Shown here in pieces: positions 15,039-23,343 of a stretch of DNA of 32,269 nucleotides (within the stretch, counting starts at the first letter, position 1; every line of letters starts with the position of its first letter). Source of the DNA: Streptomyces sp. UNOB3_S3. Its GTDB lineage: Bacteria > Actinomycetota > Actinomycetes > Streptomycetales > Streptomycetaceae. The notes beneath the pieces were generated by a model. The model saw only the letters and a program-made list of their open reading frames with translations, was not told the origin of the DNA and searched no databases. The position numbers were made by a program, and so were the translations under genes. The stretch lies in NCBI RefSeq assembly GCF_020740895.1, contig NZ_JAILXP010000028.1:1-32269 (forward strand). Reading direction: 5' to 3'.

Positions 15039-15811
15039 CCCCCGACCTTGCGGCTCTGCGACACCGGCACACGCGTGTCGGCCGGCCACCACGCGCCCGC
15101 CCCGTCGACCACGAGGCTCTCGCCGTGGTGCCCCTCGCCCGCCGTCGCGGCCAGCTCCGTGGCCAGGGCACCGAAGTGGTCGGGCCGCATGTAGCCGTCG
15201 TAGTCGAAACCGTCGGGGCGACGGCGCCGGATGCCGGGGGTGTCGACCATGCCCGCCGGGAGGACCTGGACGATCCGGACGCGGTCCGCTCCGTCCACGT
15301 ACTCCTCCTGGGCCACGGAGTTCAGCAGGGCGGCTCCGGCGGCCTTGGTCGCCGCGTAGCCGGAACGGCCGGGCCCGGCGTTGAAGACGACCTCGGACGA
15401 GACCCCGAGGAAGAGGCCGGGCCGCGGGCCGCCGCGCAGCGCCGGGAGGGTGGCGGCGAGGGTCAGCCAGAGACCGTGCAGGTTGACGTCGACCTGACGG
15501 CGCCATTCGTCCTGCGTGACGTCCTCGATCAGGGCGCGTCGGTCCCCGTAGTGGACGGCGGAGAAGCAGGCGGCCCGCAACGGCCCGGCCGCCGCGGTGG
15601 CGAGCTGTTCGCCGGCCGCCGCCGCGTCGGTGAGGTCCAGAGGCGCCCAGCGCAGGGCGTCGGCCCCGGGGCCCTGCGGGGTGGAGCGGCTGAGGACGAG
15701 GACGTCCATACCCGCGCGTGCCCAGGCGTCGGCGATCGCGCGGCCGATGCCGGTGGAGCCGCCGACGACCAACCCCCGCTGTCCTTCGAGGCGTTCGGTG
15801 GTTGCGGGCAT
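15035..15811 (-). CDS. Short-chain dehydrogenase/reductase
   Basis: 258 residues, classical SDR length. The cofactor motif is VGGSTGIGRA (17-25), the structural Asn is in VNLHG (Asn110), the catalytic Ser is in GVSSEVV (138/139), and the Tyr-x3-Lys is Tyr152-Lys156 in GYAATK. The usual NNAG is replaced by FSAV, which is less common but tolerated. Probably NAD(P)-dependent oxidation or reduction of a ring hydroxyl/ketone of the cyclitol. The start has a strong GGAGG site and overlaps the stop of the dehydrogenase gene by one base. SDRs also occur in acarbose-type clusters, but which ring position this one acts on cannot be told from sequence. Confidence 0.85.
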   Translation of the reverse strand: MPATTERLEGQRGLVVGGSTGIGRAIADAWARAGMDVLVLSRSTPQGPGADALRWAPLDLTDAAAAGEQLATAAAGPLRAACFSAVHYGDRRALIEDVTQDEWRRQVDVNLHGLWLTLAATLPALRGGPRPGLFLGVSSEVVFNAGPGRSGYAATKAAGAALLNSVAQEEYVDGADRVRIVQVLPAGMVDTPGIRRRRPDGFDYDGYMRPDHFGALATELAATAGEGHHGESLVVDGAGAWWPADTRVPVSQSRKVGG

Positions 15812-17004
15812 CAGTCCTCCAGGGTCGTGCGGTGGGGCGGTGCGATGCGCACCGCGAGCTTGATGAGGCGGCTTCCGGCGACGTTCCGGTCCGGGCTCAG
15901 CGCCAGGCGGCCCATGATCGCCGCCGCCTCGGTCAGGTCGACGGCGTGGGTGACCAGGTCGCGGTAGCGCTCGGGGGCCCGGCACAGCTCGGCGGCCGAA
16001 GCGAGCAGATGGGCGTTGCCGACACCTCGGTGGCCGAACAGGCGGACGGGGACGCCGGTGGTGGAGCGGACCGTGACCGTCTCGGCGGGATCGGGCAGGC
16101 CCGCGCAGTTGGCCGCGCGGACGGCCGCGAGGTCGACGCCGGGCAGCAGGGCGGTCCCGGCGCCGGGCGGCAGCCCGCCGAGGAGGTCGATCGTCACCTC
16201 GCCACGCGCGGCGCGCAGCACGGTCTCCAGACAGGTCACGGTCGCGTCGCGGGGGGTCGCGAGCAGGACGGCGACGGGACCGTCGGCGAACGCCCCGGAC
16301 AACGCCCCGGCGCCGTCGAGGCCCTGCGTGAGCAGGACGTCGGCCCGGATACGGGAGCGGGCGCTCCACTCCGTGCCCTGCCGGGTGTGGTGGACCAGGA
16401 CGGTGCGGACGCCGTCGCCGAGCCAGTGGCGAGCGGCACGGACCGCGAGGTGTCCCACGGTGCCGTCGCCGATGACGACGAGGGTGCGCGGCCGGGCGAC
16501 GGCCAGGACGGAGAGGGCGTACCTCACGGTGGCGAGCGGCTCCAGCAGGGCCGCCAGGTCCGCTTCGGGCGCCTCGCTCAGGGCGATCACCTGACCGCCG
16601 CGGACCGCGGTGGCGGGGATGAGGGTGCGCTCTTGGAGCAGCCCGTCCACATTGTGGCCGAGGAGGAACGACGGGTCGGTGGGATGGGTGGGATTGACGA
16701 CGACGAGGGTGCCCGGGGCCAGGGCGCTGTCGACACCGTGCCCCGCGGCGACCACCCGCGCGACGCCCTCGTGTCCGATGACCGGGGCGGGGTCGTCGCG
16801 GAGCCCGCGCAGCATCTGCAGATCGGTGCCGCACAGACCCGCGACGAGCGGGGCGATGCTCAGCTCGCCGGCAGCCGGCGCCAGGGTCGGGCGTCGGCGG
16901 ACCCGTACGGACCCGCCTTCCCGGACGATGGCACGGTGGACGGGCAGCGGCACCCGCTCACCGGCGCCGGCCTGCGCGTCGTCCGGTGCTACTGCCGTGT
17001 TCAC
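15811..17004 (-). CDS. Zinc-type medium-chain alcohol dehydrogenase
   Basis: 397 residues, MDR superfamily. Catalytic zinc ligands are Cys58 (GLCGTDLQ), His78-Glu79 (VIGHEG) and probably Glu155 (LLEPLATV), the pattern of sorbitol- and threonine-dehydrogenase-like enzymes. The Rossmann motif is VVIGDGTVGHLA (GxGxxG 179-184). The four-cysteine structural zinc site is absent; that region reads NPTHPTDPSFLLGHN. Dehydrogenases of this branch oxidise cyclitols and sugar alcohols, including in aminocyclitol pathways. The start is GTG at 17004 with GGAGGAGA upstream, overlapping the kinase stop as GTGA. The likely role is NAD(P)-linked oxidation of the C7-cyclitol or its phosphate; the position is unknown. 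Confidence 0.85.
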   Translation of the reverse strand: MNTAVAPDDAQAGAGERVPLPVHRAIVREGGSVRVRRRPTLAPAAGELSIAPLVAGLCGTDLQMLRGLRDDPAPVIGHEGVARVVAAGHGVDSALAPGTLVVVNPTHPTDPSFLLGHNVDGLLQERTLIPATAVRGGQVIALSEAPEADLAALLEPLATVRYALSVLAVARPRTLVVIGDGTVGHLAVRAARHWLGDGVRTVLVHHTRQGTEWSARSRIRADVLLTQGLDGAGALSGAFADGPVAVLLATPRDATVTCLETVLRAARGEVTIDLLGGLPPGAGTALLPGVDLAAVRAANCAGLPDPAETVTVRSTTGVPVRLFGHRGVGNAHLLASAAELCRAPERYRDLVTHAVDLTEAAAIMGRLALSPDRNVAGSRLIKLAVRIAPPHRTTLED

Positions 17005-18098
17005 AGGGGTTCTCCTCCGATCCGATGTCCTGCCGCTTCCGCGATTTCCGCGGATGATCCCGGGGCCGCCGCGCGCAGTGCCGTCAGCGCGGCGATGCCC
17101 GCACCAACCAGCCCGTCGGCCTCGCCCGGTCCGCAGACGGTGAGGCGGTCGGCGATCCACTCGGGTGCGCGCTCGCCGGTGAGGTAGAGCCCGCTCCGCT
17201 CCAAGTGGCCGAGCAGCGCCCGGCGGTAGTGGCCGGCCAGCCCGACTGCCACGCCGCCGGTGAGGGCCACCTCGTCGATGTCCGGGCTCAGGCACAACGC
17301 CGTGCGCAGGACGTCGGCCACCGGGCCGGTGACGGCGGTGAGCAGATCGTGAGCGAGCGGATCGCCTTCCTCCAGGGCCCGGAGGAACGCGTCCTCGAAC
17401 GCGGTGCCGCGCTCGTGTTCCGCGCCGAGGCGCGAGTCCCGCCAGCGGTCCGGCTCCCGCTGCCGCAGCACCTCGGCCATGCGCCGGATGCCGGGCCCCG
17501 AGGAGTACGCCGCGACGTGGCCCGGCGTACCGCAGTCGCAGACCAGCTCGACGGGCCTGCCGGCCAGTGTCGCTGTGGCCGGCAGATGGCCGATCTCCCC
17601 CTGCAGGCCACAGCCGTCGACGGGAATGGTGCCGGTGGTCCGGTCGAGGAGCCGGCAGGCGATGCCGGTACTGATGGTCGCGAGCAATATCCTGCGGTGC
17701 CGCGCGCGGCCCGGTGCGGCGGCGAGGTGCACCAGGGCCGCGGTGACGTCGTTGACGACATGCCAGGTGACGTCCGGGCGTCGTCGGCGCAGGGCGTCGA
17801 GCAGGTCGAACGGTTCACCGGCCGGGCCCCACAGCGGCGCCGACGCGTAGACGACGCCGCTGCGGTGGTCCAGTGCGGCACCGAAGGAGATCCCGGCGAC
17901 GACCCCCGCCTCGAACGGGACGGCGTCGCACAGCGCGTCGACCATACGGGCCTGGAGCCGGTCGACCGGCTCCCCGGGGTGCCGTTCCTTGCCGGGCGAG
18001 GGCAGGACGGTCCGTTCGGTCAGCCCGCCCGTCTCCGTCCAGCGGGCCCGGCGCAGATGGGTGCCGCCGACGTCGATGGCCACGATCGAGGGGTTCAT
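17001..18098 (-). CDS. ROK-family sugar/cyclitol kinase
   Basis: 365 residues, ROK family. The phosphate-binding loop is AIDVGGTHLRR (9-14), the catalytic base is Asp117 in HVVNDVTAAL, the sugar-binding/zinc region is GEIGH (Glu168, His171), and the zinc-finger-like motif is CDCGTPGHVAAY. Most ROK proteins have CxCGxxGCxE here; in this one the third Cys is His194 and the Glu is Ala. A second phosphate motif (EVALTGGVAVGLAG) follows. The C7-cyclitol 7-kinases of acarbose and validamycin pathways (AcbM, ValC) are ROK members, so the enzyme probably phosphorylates 2-epi-5-epi-valiolone or a derivative at O7. The AKR gene ends 14 bases upstream of its start. Confidence 0.85.
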   Translation of the reverse strand: MNPSIVAIDVGGTHLRRARWTETGGLTERTVLPSPGKERHPGEPVDRLQARMVDALCDAVPFEAGVVAGISFGAALDHRSGVVYASAPLWGPAGEPFDLLDALRRRRPDVTWHVVNDVTAALVHLAAAPGRARHRRILLATISTGIACRLLDRTTGTIPVDGCGLQGEIGHLPATATLAGRPVELVCDCGTPGHVAAYSSGPGIRRMAEVLRQREPDRWRDSRLGAEHERGTAFEDAFLRALEEGDPLAHDLLTAVTGPVADVLRTALCLSPDIDEVALTGGVAVGLAGHYRRALLGHLERSGLYLTGERAPEWIADRLTVCGPGEADGLVGAGIAALTALRAAAPGSSAEIAEAAGHRIGGEPL

Positions 18099-18112
18099 GG
18101 GTCGTGGTGTCC

Positions 18113-19063
18113 CTACTCCGAGGCGCCGAGCGGCTCGGGGAGGGCGTCGAGCTGCGCGAGGTCCTCGGCGGACAGCCGCACGTCGGCGCCGGCCGCGTTG
18201 TCCTCCAGGTACTTCAGGCGCTTGGTGCCGGGGATCGGGATGACGTGCTCGCCCTGCTCCAGCAGCCAGGCCAGGGCGACCTGGGAGAGCGTGACGCCAT
18301 GGCGGTCGGCGACGCCCCGGACGACGTCCACTATGGCGTTGTTGTGGGCCATGGCCTCCTCGCCGAAGCGCGGGAGGAACTTGCGCCAGTCGCCCTCGGG
18401 GAGGTCGGACGGCTTGCTGAAGGCACCGGCCAGCACGCCGCGGCCGAGGGGCGAGTACGGCATGAACGCGATGCCCTGCTCGTTGCAGTGGGCCAGGACG
18501 TCACCGAGGGAGCCACGGGTGAACAGCGACGCCTCGGACTGCACGGCCGTGACGGGGTGGACCTTCTCGGCGCGCCGGATCTCCTCCAGCGACACCTCCG
18601 ACAGGCCCAGCGCGCGGAGCTTGCCGGCCTGGACGAGCTCGGCGAGGGCGCCCCAGCTCTCCTCCAGCGGCACGCTCGGGTCGAGACGGTGGATGAAGTA
18701 CAGATCGACGTATTCCGTGCCCAGGCGCCGGAGGCTGGCGTCGACGGCGGCGCGGAGCTGGTCGGGACGGCCCGCGTTGGGGTGGATGCCGTTCTCGTCG
18801 ACGGTCTGGCCGCCCTTCGTGGACAGCACGACCTCCGCGCGGCGGCCGGCGATGGCGCGGCCGACGAGCTCCTCGTTGGTGAAGGGGCCGTAGACGTCGG
18901 CGGTGTCCAGCAGGTTCACGCCCAGTTCGAGGGCGCGGTGAATGACCTTGACCGAAGTGTCGTCGTCCCGGCCATTGGGGTCGTAACCGAAGGACATGCC
19001 CATGGTGCCGAGGCCGACGCGGCCCACGACCGGGCCGTTCTTGCCCAGGGTGGTGGTGCGCAT
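18113..19063 (-). CDS. Aldo/keto reductase
   Basis: 316 residues. The catalytic tetrad is complete: Asp53 and Tyr58 (LLDTADVYGPF), Lys83 (LSTKGG), His125 (YFIHRLDP). NADPH-binding features near the C-terminus are PIPGTKRLKYLEDNA. The sequence matches the AKR13-like group (RVGLGTMGMSFGYDP, then VTAVQSEASLFTR). It is cytoplasmic, with no signal peptide. It is probably a reductase for a keto-cyclitol or its acyl derivative in this cluster, but AKRs of this group are broad, so the substrate is unproven. The ATG at 19063 is 47 bases after the flavin oxidase stop. The ribosome site is weak. Confidence 0.85.
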   Translation of the reverse strand: MRTTTLGKNGPVVGRVGLGTMGMSFGYDPNGRDDDTSVKVIHRALELGVNLLDTADVYGPFTNEELVGRAIAGRRAEVVLSTKGGQTVDENGIHPNAGRPDQLRAAVDASLRRLGTEYVDLYFIHRLDPSVPLEESWGALAELVQAGKLRALGLSEVSLEEIRRAEKVHPVTAVQSEASLFTRGSLGDVLAHCNEQGIAFMPYSPLGRGVLAGAFSKPSDLPEGDWRKFLPRFGEEAMAHNNAIVDVVRGVADRHGVTLSQVALAWLLEQGEHVIPIPGTKRLKYLEDNAAGADVRLSAEDLAQLDALPEPLGASE

Positions 19064-19110
19064 GTTGAGATCCGTTCTCTCGAGGGGATGGATGACCGCG
19101 CGGGTGCGCG

Positions 19111-20829
19111 TCAGGGCCGGACGGACTGGCGGTGCCGGAAGATGTCCTTCGGGTCCCAGGTCCGCTTGACCTGCTGCAGCCTCTGGTAGTTGCCCTTGTA
19201 ATAGAGCTCGGTCCAGGGGACGGAGGACTTGTTGAACTGCGGGTCGCTGATGTCCGCGTCGGGGTAGTTGATGTAGCAGCCATCCGTCACCGCGTTGGGG
19301 ACGGGGACCCCACCGGTGTCCGCGTAGACGGCCTGGTACACGTCCCGGACCCAGGCGATGTTGGCGTCGTCGTCGCCGCGATCCTGCCAGTACGTCTCGT
19401 ACGTGATCTTCATGATCGAGTCGCGCTGAGCGACGGCGGTGTCCGTCGCCGAGCGGCTGCTGATCCTTCCGCCGGTCGACGGGAGAACCAGGCCGGCGAA
19501 CCGCGCCTTGTGCGTCGTCGACGTCAGCTGGGTGTACAGGGTCTCGATGGCGGCCGTGGGCAGGCCCTTGCGGTGGAAAGCCGACTTGTGCTTGCCGCGC
19601 ATGGTCGGGTCGGTCTGCTGCGGTGCCGCGGTGCCCACGTACTTCGTCGCCCGCAGCCACGGCAACCGGTGGGTGGTGAAGAATTGCGAGACGGCACGGT
19701 CGCCACCGCGCTGTGGCACGCCGGGGGTGTCGCTGACGCCGAGCGCCCGGTCGAGGCCGGAGAGGAAGTCCGTCAGCAGCTTGGCCGCGTTCGGGACCGT
19801 CGCGTCCATCTGCACCATCATGCCGAGGGAACCGAGGGACTTGTGGTTCAGGAACAGCCAGCTGCACAGGTCCGCGTACGGCGACTGCGGGGAGCTGTTG
19901 GCCTCCAGCCACTTCCCGTAGAAGTCGACGAGCTTGACGAAGCCTTCGCGGGTGACCTTCTCCCACGGCCACGCGGCACTGGTGACGAACACCTCGGCGG
20001 GCGGTGCGGGCAGTAGCTTGCGGGGGTCCGTACCGGTCGCGTCCGGGGAGCGGAACCAGAACTTGGTGATGACGCCGAAGTTGCCGCCGCCCCCGCCCGT
20101 GTGCGCCCAGAACAGCTCGTGGTTGGGGTCCTTGGGGTCACGGCTCGCCACCACGCTCCGGGCGTTGCCCTGGGCGTCGACGACGACGACCTCGACGGCT
20201 TCGAGATGGTCGACGCTCAGACCGTGCCGACGCGAGAGCATGCCGTACCCGCCGCCGCTGACGTGGCCGCCGACGCCGACCGAGAAACAGGCGCCACCCG
20301 GGAGCGTGACGCCCCAGCTCTCGTACAGCTCTTCGTAGACCCTCAGCAGGGTGGCGCCGCCCTCGACCGCGAACGCGTTTCGCTTCTCGTCGAAGGAGAC
20401 ATCGTCCATCAGGTTCATGTTGATGAGGACTTGGACATCGGAGTGATAGACGAAGTCCTCGAAGCAGTGGCCGCCACCGCGGACGCTGATCCGCTTGCCG
20501 CGCCGCACGGCGTCCTGGACGGCTGCCACGACCTGCTCGGTGGTCCGGGGCAGCACGATGCGCTCGGGCTCCGCGGTCCAGCGCTGGTTGAGCCCGGAGG
20601 TGAGGTCGATGTACCTGGTGTCGTTCGGTGTCACGGTGACGGCGGGTGCCGCCGCGATGCCGGCCGCCGGGGCAGCGGCGGCCCGCGCCGCGGGCAGGCC
20701 GACCTGGGTGGCGGCCACAGCCCCGAGCGCGGCACCCGACCCGCGCAGCAGGAATCGGCGGCGGTCCAGATTGGTCAGGCGGCCCCCCGTACCGACGGCC
20801 GGTGTCTTTGCATGAAGGTTGTCGTTCAC
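19111..20829 (-). CDS. Tat-exported berberine-bridge-type FAD-linked oxidase
   Basis: 572 residues. The N-terminus has a twin-arginine signal: LDRRRFLLRG at 21-30, a hydrophobic alanine-rich stretch to about 60. The FAD-binding PCMH domain follows (about 85-260). His121 in VRGGGHCFED and Cys181 in PGGACFSVGVGG are the positions that bind FAD covalently at two sites in the BBE-like oxidases. The C-terminal BBE domain ends with YYKGNYQRLQQVKRTWDPKD. Bicovalent oxidases of this family oxidise sugars, alcohols and pathway end-products with O2. Export through Tat means this oxidation happens outside the membrane. The start is GTG with GGGGGA, which overlaps the acyltransferase stop; only 3 bases separate the genes. 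Confidence 0.85.
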   Translation of the reverse strand: MNDNLHAKTPAVGTGGRLTNLDRRRFLLRGSGAALGAVAATQVGLPAARAAAAPAAGIAAAPAVTVTPNDTRYIDLTSGLNQRWTAEPERIVLPRTTEQVVAAVQDAVRRGKRISVRGGGHCFEDFVYHSDVQVLINMNLMDDVSFDEKRNAFAVEGGATLLRVYEELYESWGVTLPGGACFSVGVGGHVSGGGYGMLSRRHGLSVDHLEAVEVVVVDAQGNARSVVASRDPKDPNHELFWAHTGGGGGNFGVITKFWFRSPDATGTDPRKLLPAPPAEVFVTSAAWPWEKVTREGFVKLVDFYGKWLEANSSPQSPYADLCSWLFLNHKSLGSLGMMVQMDATVPNAAKLLTDFLSGLDRALGVSDTPGVPQRGGDRAVSQFFTTHRLPWLRATKYVGTAAPQQTDPTMRGKHKSAFHRKGLPTAAIETLYTQLTSTTHKARFAGLVLPSTGGRISSRSATDTAVAQRDSIMKITYETYWQDRGDDDANIAWVRDVYQAVYADTGGVPVPNAVTDGCYINYPDADISDPQFNKSSVPWTELYYKGNYQRLQQVKRTWDPKDIFRHRQSVRP

Positions 20830-20832
20830 TTA

Positions 20833-22074
20833 CTAATCCCCCGTGGAAACAGTTCTCTTGGCCGCGGCACCGGTGGCCGCGGCGTGTCTGGTGCGGCGCG
20901 GCCGGGCCCAGCGGCTCATGGCCGGGACCTCGACCAGCTTGTACAGGAGCCAGCCGAGCAGCAGGCTCAGGCCGAGGCTGACCGCCATGAGCCCCAGCGC
21001 CACCGGGGTGTCCCAGTGACGGCCGGTGGGCGGGGCCGTCGCGAGGCGCATGGGCCCATGGGAGAGGACCAAAAAGTGCACCATGTAGAAGGCGAAGGAC
21101 ACCTCGCCCAGCCACAGCATGGTCCGGCCGGTGAAAACGGAGCGGCTGCCCTTGACATCCGCGACCGCGCTGGCCGCGATCAGCAGGGCCACCGGGAGCG
21201 CGGTCGGCGCCACCATGCCGTAGGCATGCGGGAGGAACACCATCAGGGCGTAGCCCGCGGCCAGCGAGACCAGGGCCGTCAGTCGGCTCATGCCGATCCA
21301 GCGGCCGGTCAGCACGATCCGGGCCATCAGAATGCCCAGGACAAAGTCCAGCAGCCGGGCGCCCGGGAAGAAGTACACGGTCCAGTACTCCCACCAGGAC
21401 ATCGGCTGGTCCGGCGCCGCGGGGCTGTCCGGGAGCAACTGGGCCAGCGCCGGCACGGCCACAAGCGCGGCCATGACACAGCAGACCCAGTGCCACAGCC
21501 GTTGCGGACGAATCCTCAGGATCGGTCGGATCAGCAGCGGGAAGGCCAGGTAGAACAGCAACTCGCAGGCGAGCGACCAGCTGGGCCCGTTCGGGCCGGC
21601 CATGATCTCCAGCTTGGGCACCCAGCTCTGGACGAGAAAGAGGCTGGGGATGGTGTTGCCGGCCCAGACACGCATCCCCGCGGACAGCATCAGCAGCAGT
21701 CCGACGAGCCAGGTGACGAGGTGGTTGGGGAAGATCTTCATCAGACGGCGGCGGATGAACCGCCCGGGGCTGTCCTCCGGGCGGGCGGACCAGGTCAGGA
21801 CGAATCCGCTCAGGACGAAGAAGAAGCCGACGCCCAGATATCCGGCCCTGCTGAAGTACTTCCAGAAGGCGTGGTTCATCCCGCTGTCCGTGAACGGGTT
21901 GACCACGGCGACGTGGGTGACGAAGACGAGCACGGCGGCGAGGAACCGCATGCCGGTCAGGGAGGGCAGCCGGGAGGACTTGGGGTCGACGGCCCCGGAA
22001 GTCCCGACGGGCAGTGCACCGCCGGATTTGTGGGCGCTGCCAGGTCTGTGGACGTCGTCGGTCGTGTGCGACAT
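20833..22074 (-). CDS. Membrane acyltransferase (acyltransferase-3 family)
   Basis: 413 residues, OafA-like integral membrane O-acyltransferase with roughly ten helices. The signature N-terminal block is present: RLPSLTGMRFLAAVLVFVTH (catalytic-type His), then RAGYLGVGFFFVLSGFVLTW and RFIRRRLMKIFPNH. These proteins transfer acetyl or longer acyl groups to hydroxyls of sugars and secondary metabolites at the membrane. In this cluster it probably acylates the cyclitol, perhaps alongside export. The N-terminal 40 residues are polar and disordered. The ATG at 22074 is 13 bases after the EEVS stop; the ribosome site is poor, so coupling to EEVS translation is likely. Confidence 0.85.
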   Translation of the reverse strand: MSHTTDDVHRPGSAHKSGGALPVGTSGAVDPKSSRLPSLTGMRFLAAVLVFVTHVAVVNPFTDSGMNHAFWKYFSRAGYLGVGFFFVLSGFVLTWSARPEDSPGRFIRRRLMKIFPNHLVTWLVGLLLMLSAGMRVWAGNTIPSLFLVQSWVPKLEIMAGPNGPSWSLACELLFYLAFPLLIRPILRIRPQRLWHWVCCVMAALVAVPALAQLLPDSPAAPDQPMSWWEYWTVYFFPGARLLDFVLGILMARIVLTGRWIGMSRLTALVSLAAGYALMVFLPHAYGMVAPTALPVALLIAASAVADVKGSRSVFTGRTMLWLGEVSFAFYMVHFLVLSHGPMRLATAPPTGRHWDTPVALGLMAVSLGLSLLLGWLLYKLVEVPAMSRWARPRRTRHAAATGAAAKRTVSTGD

Positions 22075-22087
22075 GACGTGGGCGCGG

Positions 22088-23311
22088 TCAGGCCGCGGCC
22101 ACGGGCCGCAGACCGGCCACCGCGTCCGGACTGCTCAGCCGGCGCAGGTCGGCGACAGCGACGGCGAGCTCCTCGGCCGTCACGTCATTGACGAACGTGG
22201 CATCGCCGATCCCCACGGGAAGCGGGAGCCGCTGCTTGCCGTCGCGGTGGCGCACGGTGTCCTCCAGGGCGGCGGCCAGCAGGCCGGGCTCCAACGAGTC
22301 ATGCCAGCGGGGCAGTTCAAGGATGCGCATGACTTCGAGGATGCGGTCGCGCTGCTCCTCGTCGACCAGGTCACGGCGCCAGGCGAGGACCGTGGTCAGA
22401 GCCATGTCCACGCACACCGCCTCACCGTGCAGAAGGGCGGGCAGGGCATGCATCTCAATGGTGGGGCTGAAGGTGTGGCCGTAGTCGACGACGCGCTCCA
22501 GCTCGGTCTCCCAGAGGTTGGGCTGGAGCTCCTCCAGCATGCCGTGGACCGCGCGCTGCACGACCTCGGCGGCCACCCGCTGCTCGGCGGCGGTATCACC
22601 CTGAAAGCGGATGTCGAGCAGACGGGCTCCGTGCTCCTCCAGGAGATCGAACAGGCGCACGTCCTTGATCAGCGCCATTTTCAGGATTTCGGCCAGGCCG
22701 TTGGAGATGTGGCGGCGCTCGACAGTCGAGAGGAAAGAGCGGTCCAGCAGAGTGAGCGAGGTCTCGAAGTAAGTGCCGAGACGGTTCTTGTGGCCGTTGA
22801 AGTTCACGCCGGTCTTGACCCCGACGCCGGCATCGACCAGCCCGATGAGCGTGGTGGGCACGCGGAGGACGGGAGTGCCACGGCGGTAGAGATTGGCCAC
22901 CAGCCCGACGATGTCCATCAGGACACCGCCGCCGATCACGATGATCGGCTCCCGGCGGCGATCGATGCCGAAGGCGTCGATCGCCTCGGCGATGCCCGTG
23001 GCGGTGTCGAAGTCCTTCACGGTCTCGTCGACGCGCACCAGGTGGGCGTGGTAGTCGACGCCGTGATGGTCGAAGTACTTCCGAATCCGCTCACCGTGCA
23101 ACTCGTCCACATTCTGGTCGATCACCAGGAACCGGCGGAGACGGCCGTCGGCGGTCCGGCCACCGACGTCGAGCAAGGCGGTGCTCTGCAGGTCAAACGC
23201 GTCGTCACAGACCCGGACCTCGTAGGACACGGGCTTGATGGCCCGCACCCGCCATGAGTCGATGCGCTCGCTCTTGGCGAAGAGCCCAGCCGAATGTACT
23301 AACTCAGTCAT
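22088..23311 (-). CDS. Sugar phosphate cyclase, 2-epi-5-epi-valiolone synthase (EEVS) type
   Basis: 407 residues of the dehydroquinate synthase superfamily. Zinc ligands fall at Glu208 (GLAEILKMALIK), His279 (DYGHTFSP) and His295 (LLHGEAVCVDMA). The NAD site is GGGVLMDIVG (127-136), where dehydroquinate synthases usually have GGGVxGDxxG. Other EEVS-type blocks are YRRGTPVLRVPTT, KTGVNFNGHKNRLGTY, EELQPNLWE and RHRDGKQRLPLPVGIG. EEVS enzymes cyclise sedoheptulose 7-phosphate to 2-epi-5-epi-valiolone, the first step of acarbose, validamycin, salbostatin and cetoniacytone pathways. The ATG at 23311 has GGGGGGAA about 3 bases upstream. Codon 4 is TTA (23302-23300). It heads the reverse-strand operon and defines the cluster as C7-cyclitol. 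Confidence 0.9.
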   Translation of the reverse strand: MTELVHSAGLFAKSERIDSWRVRAIKPVSYEVRVCDDAFDLQSTALLDVGGRTADGRLRRFLVIDQNVDELHGERIRKYFDHHGVDYHAHLVRVDETVKDFDTATGIAEAIDAFGIDRRREPIIVIGGGVLMDIVGLVANLYRRGTPVLRVPTTLIGLVDAGVGVKTGVNFNGHKNRLGTYFETSLTLLDRSFLSTVERRHISNGLAEILKMALIKDVRLFDLLEEHGARLLDIRFQGDTAAEQRVAAEVVQRAVHGMLEELQPNLWETELERVVDYGHTFSPTIEMHALPALLHGEAVCVDMALTTVLAWRRDLVDEEQRDRILEVMRILELPRWHDSLEPGLLAAALEDTVRHRDGKQRLPLPVGIGDATFVNDVTAEELAVAVADLRRLSSPDAVAGLRPVAAA

Positions 23312-23343
23312 TGTTCCCCCCAGAACAGACAGGCTCGTAAATA

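Noticed and set aside
15718..17187. Forward open frame opposite the dehydrogenase and SDR genes
   Set aside because: Antisense shadow; the translation has no motif and the opposite strand holds complete MDR and SDR signatures.
20101..22191. Very long forward open frame opposite the FAD oxidase and acyltransferase genes
   Set aside because: Its translation is low-complexity (Gln, Gly, Arg, His) as expected for the antisense of high-GC genes, while the reverse strand has clear catalytic motifs.
22088..23311. Reading the cyclase as primary-metabolism dehydroquinate synthase or as 2-deoxy-scyllo-inosose synthase
   Set aside because: The GVLMDIVG, KTGVNFNGHKNRLG and RHRDGKQRLPLPVGIG blocks fit EEVS better, and neither shikimate genes nor an aminocyclitol aminotransferase is nearby.
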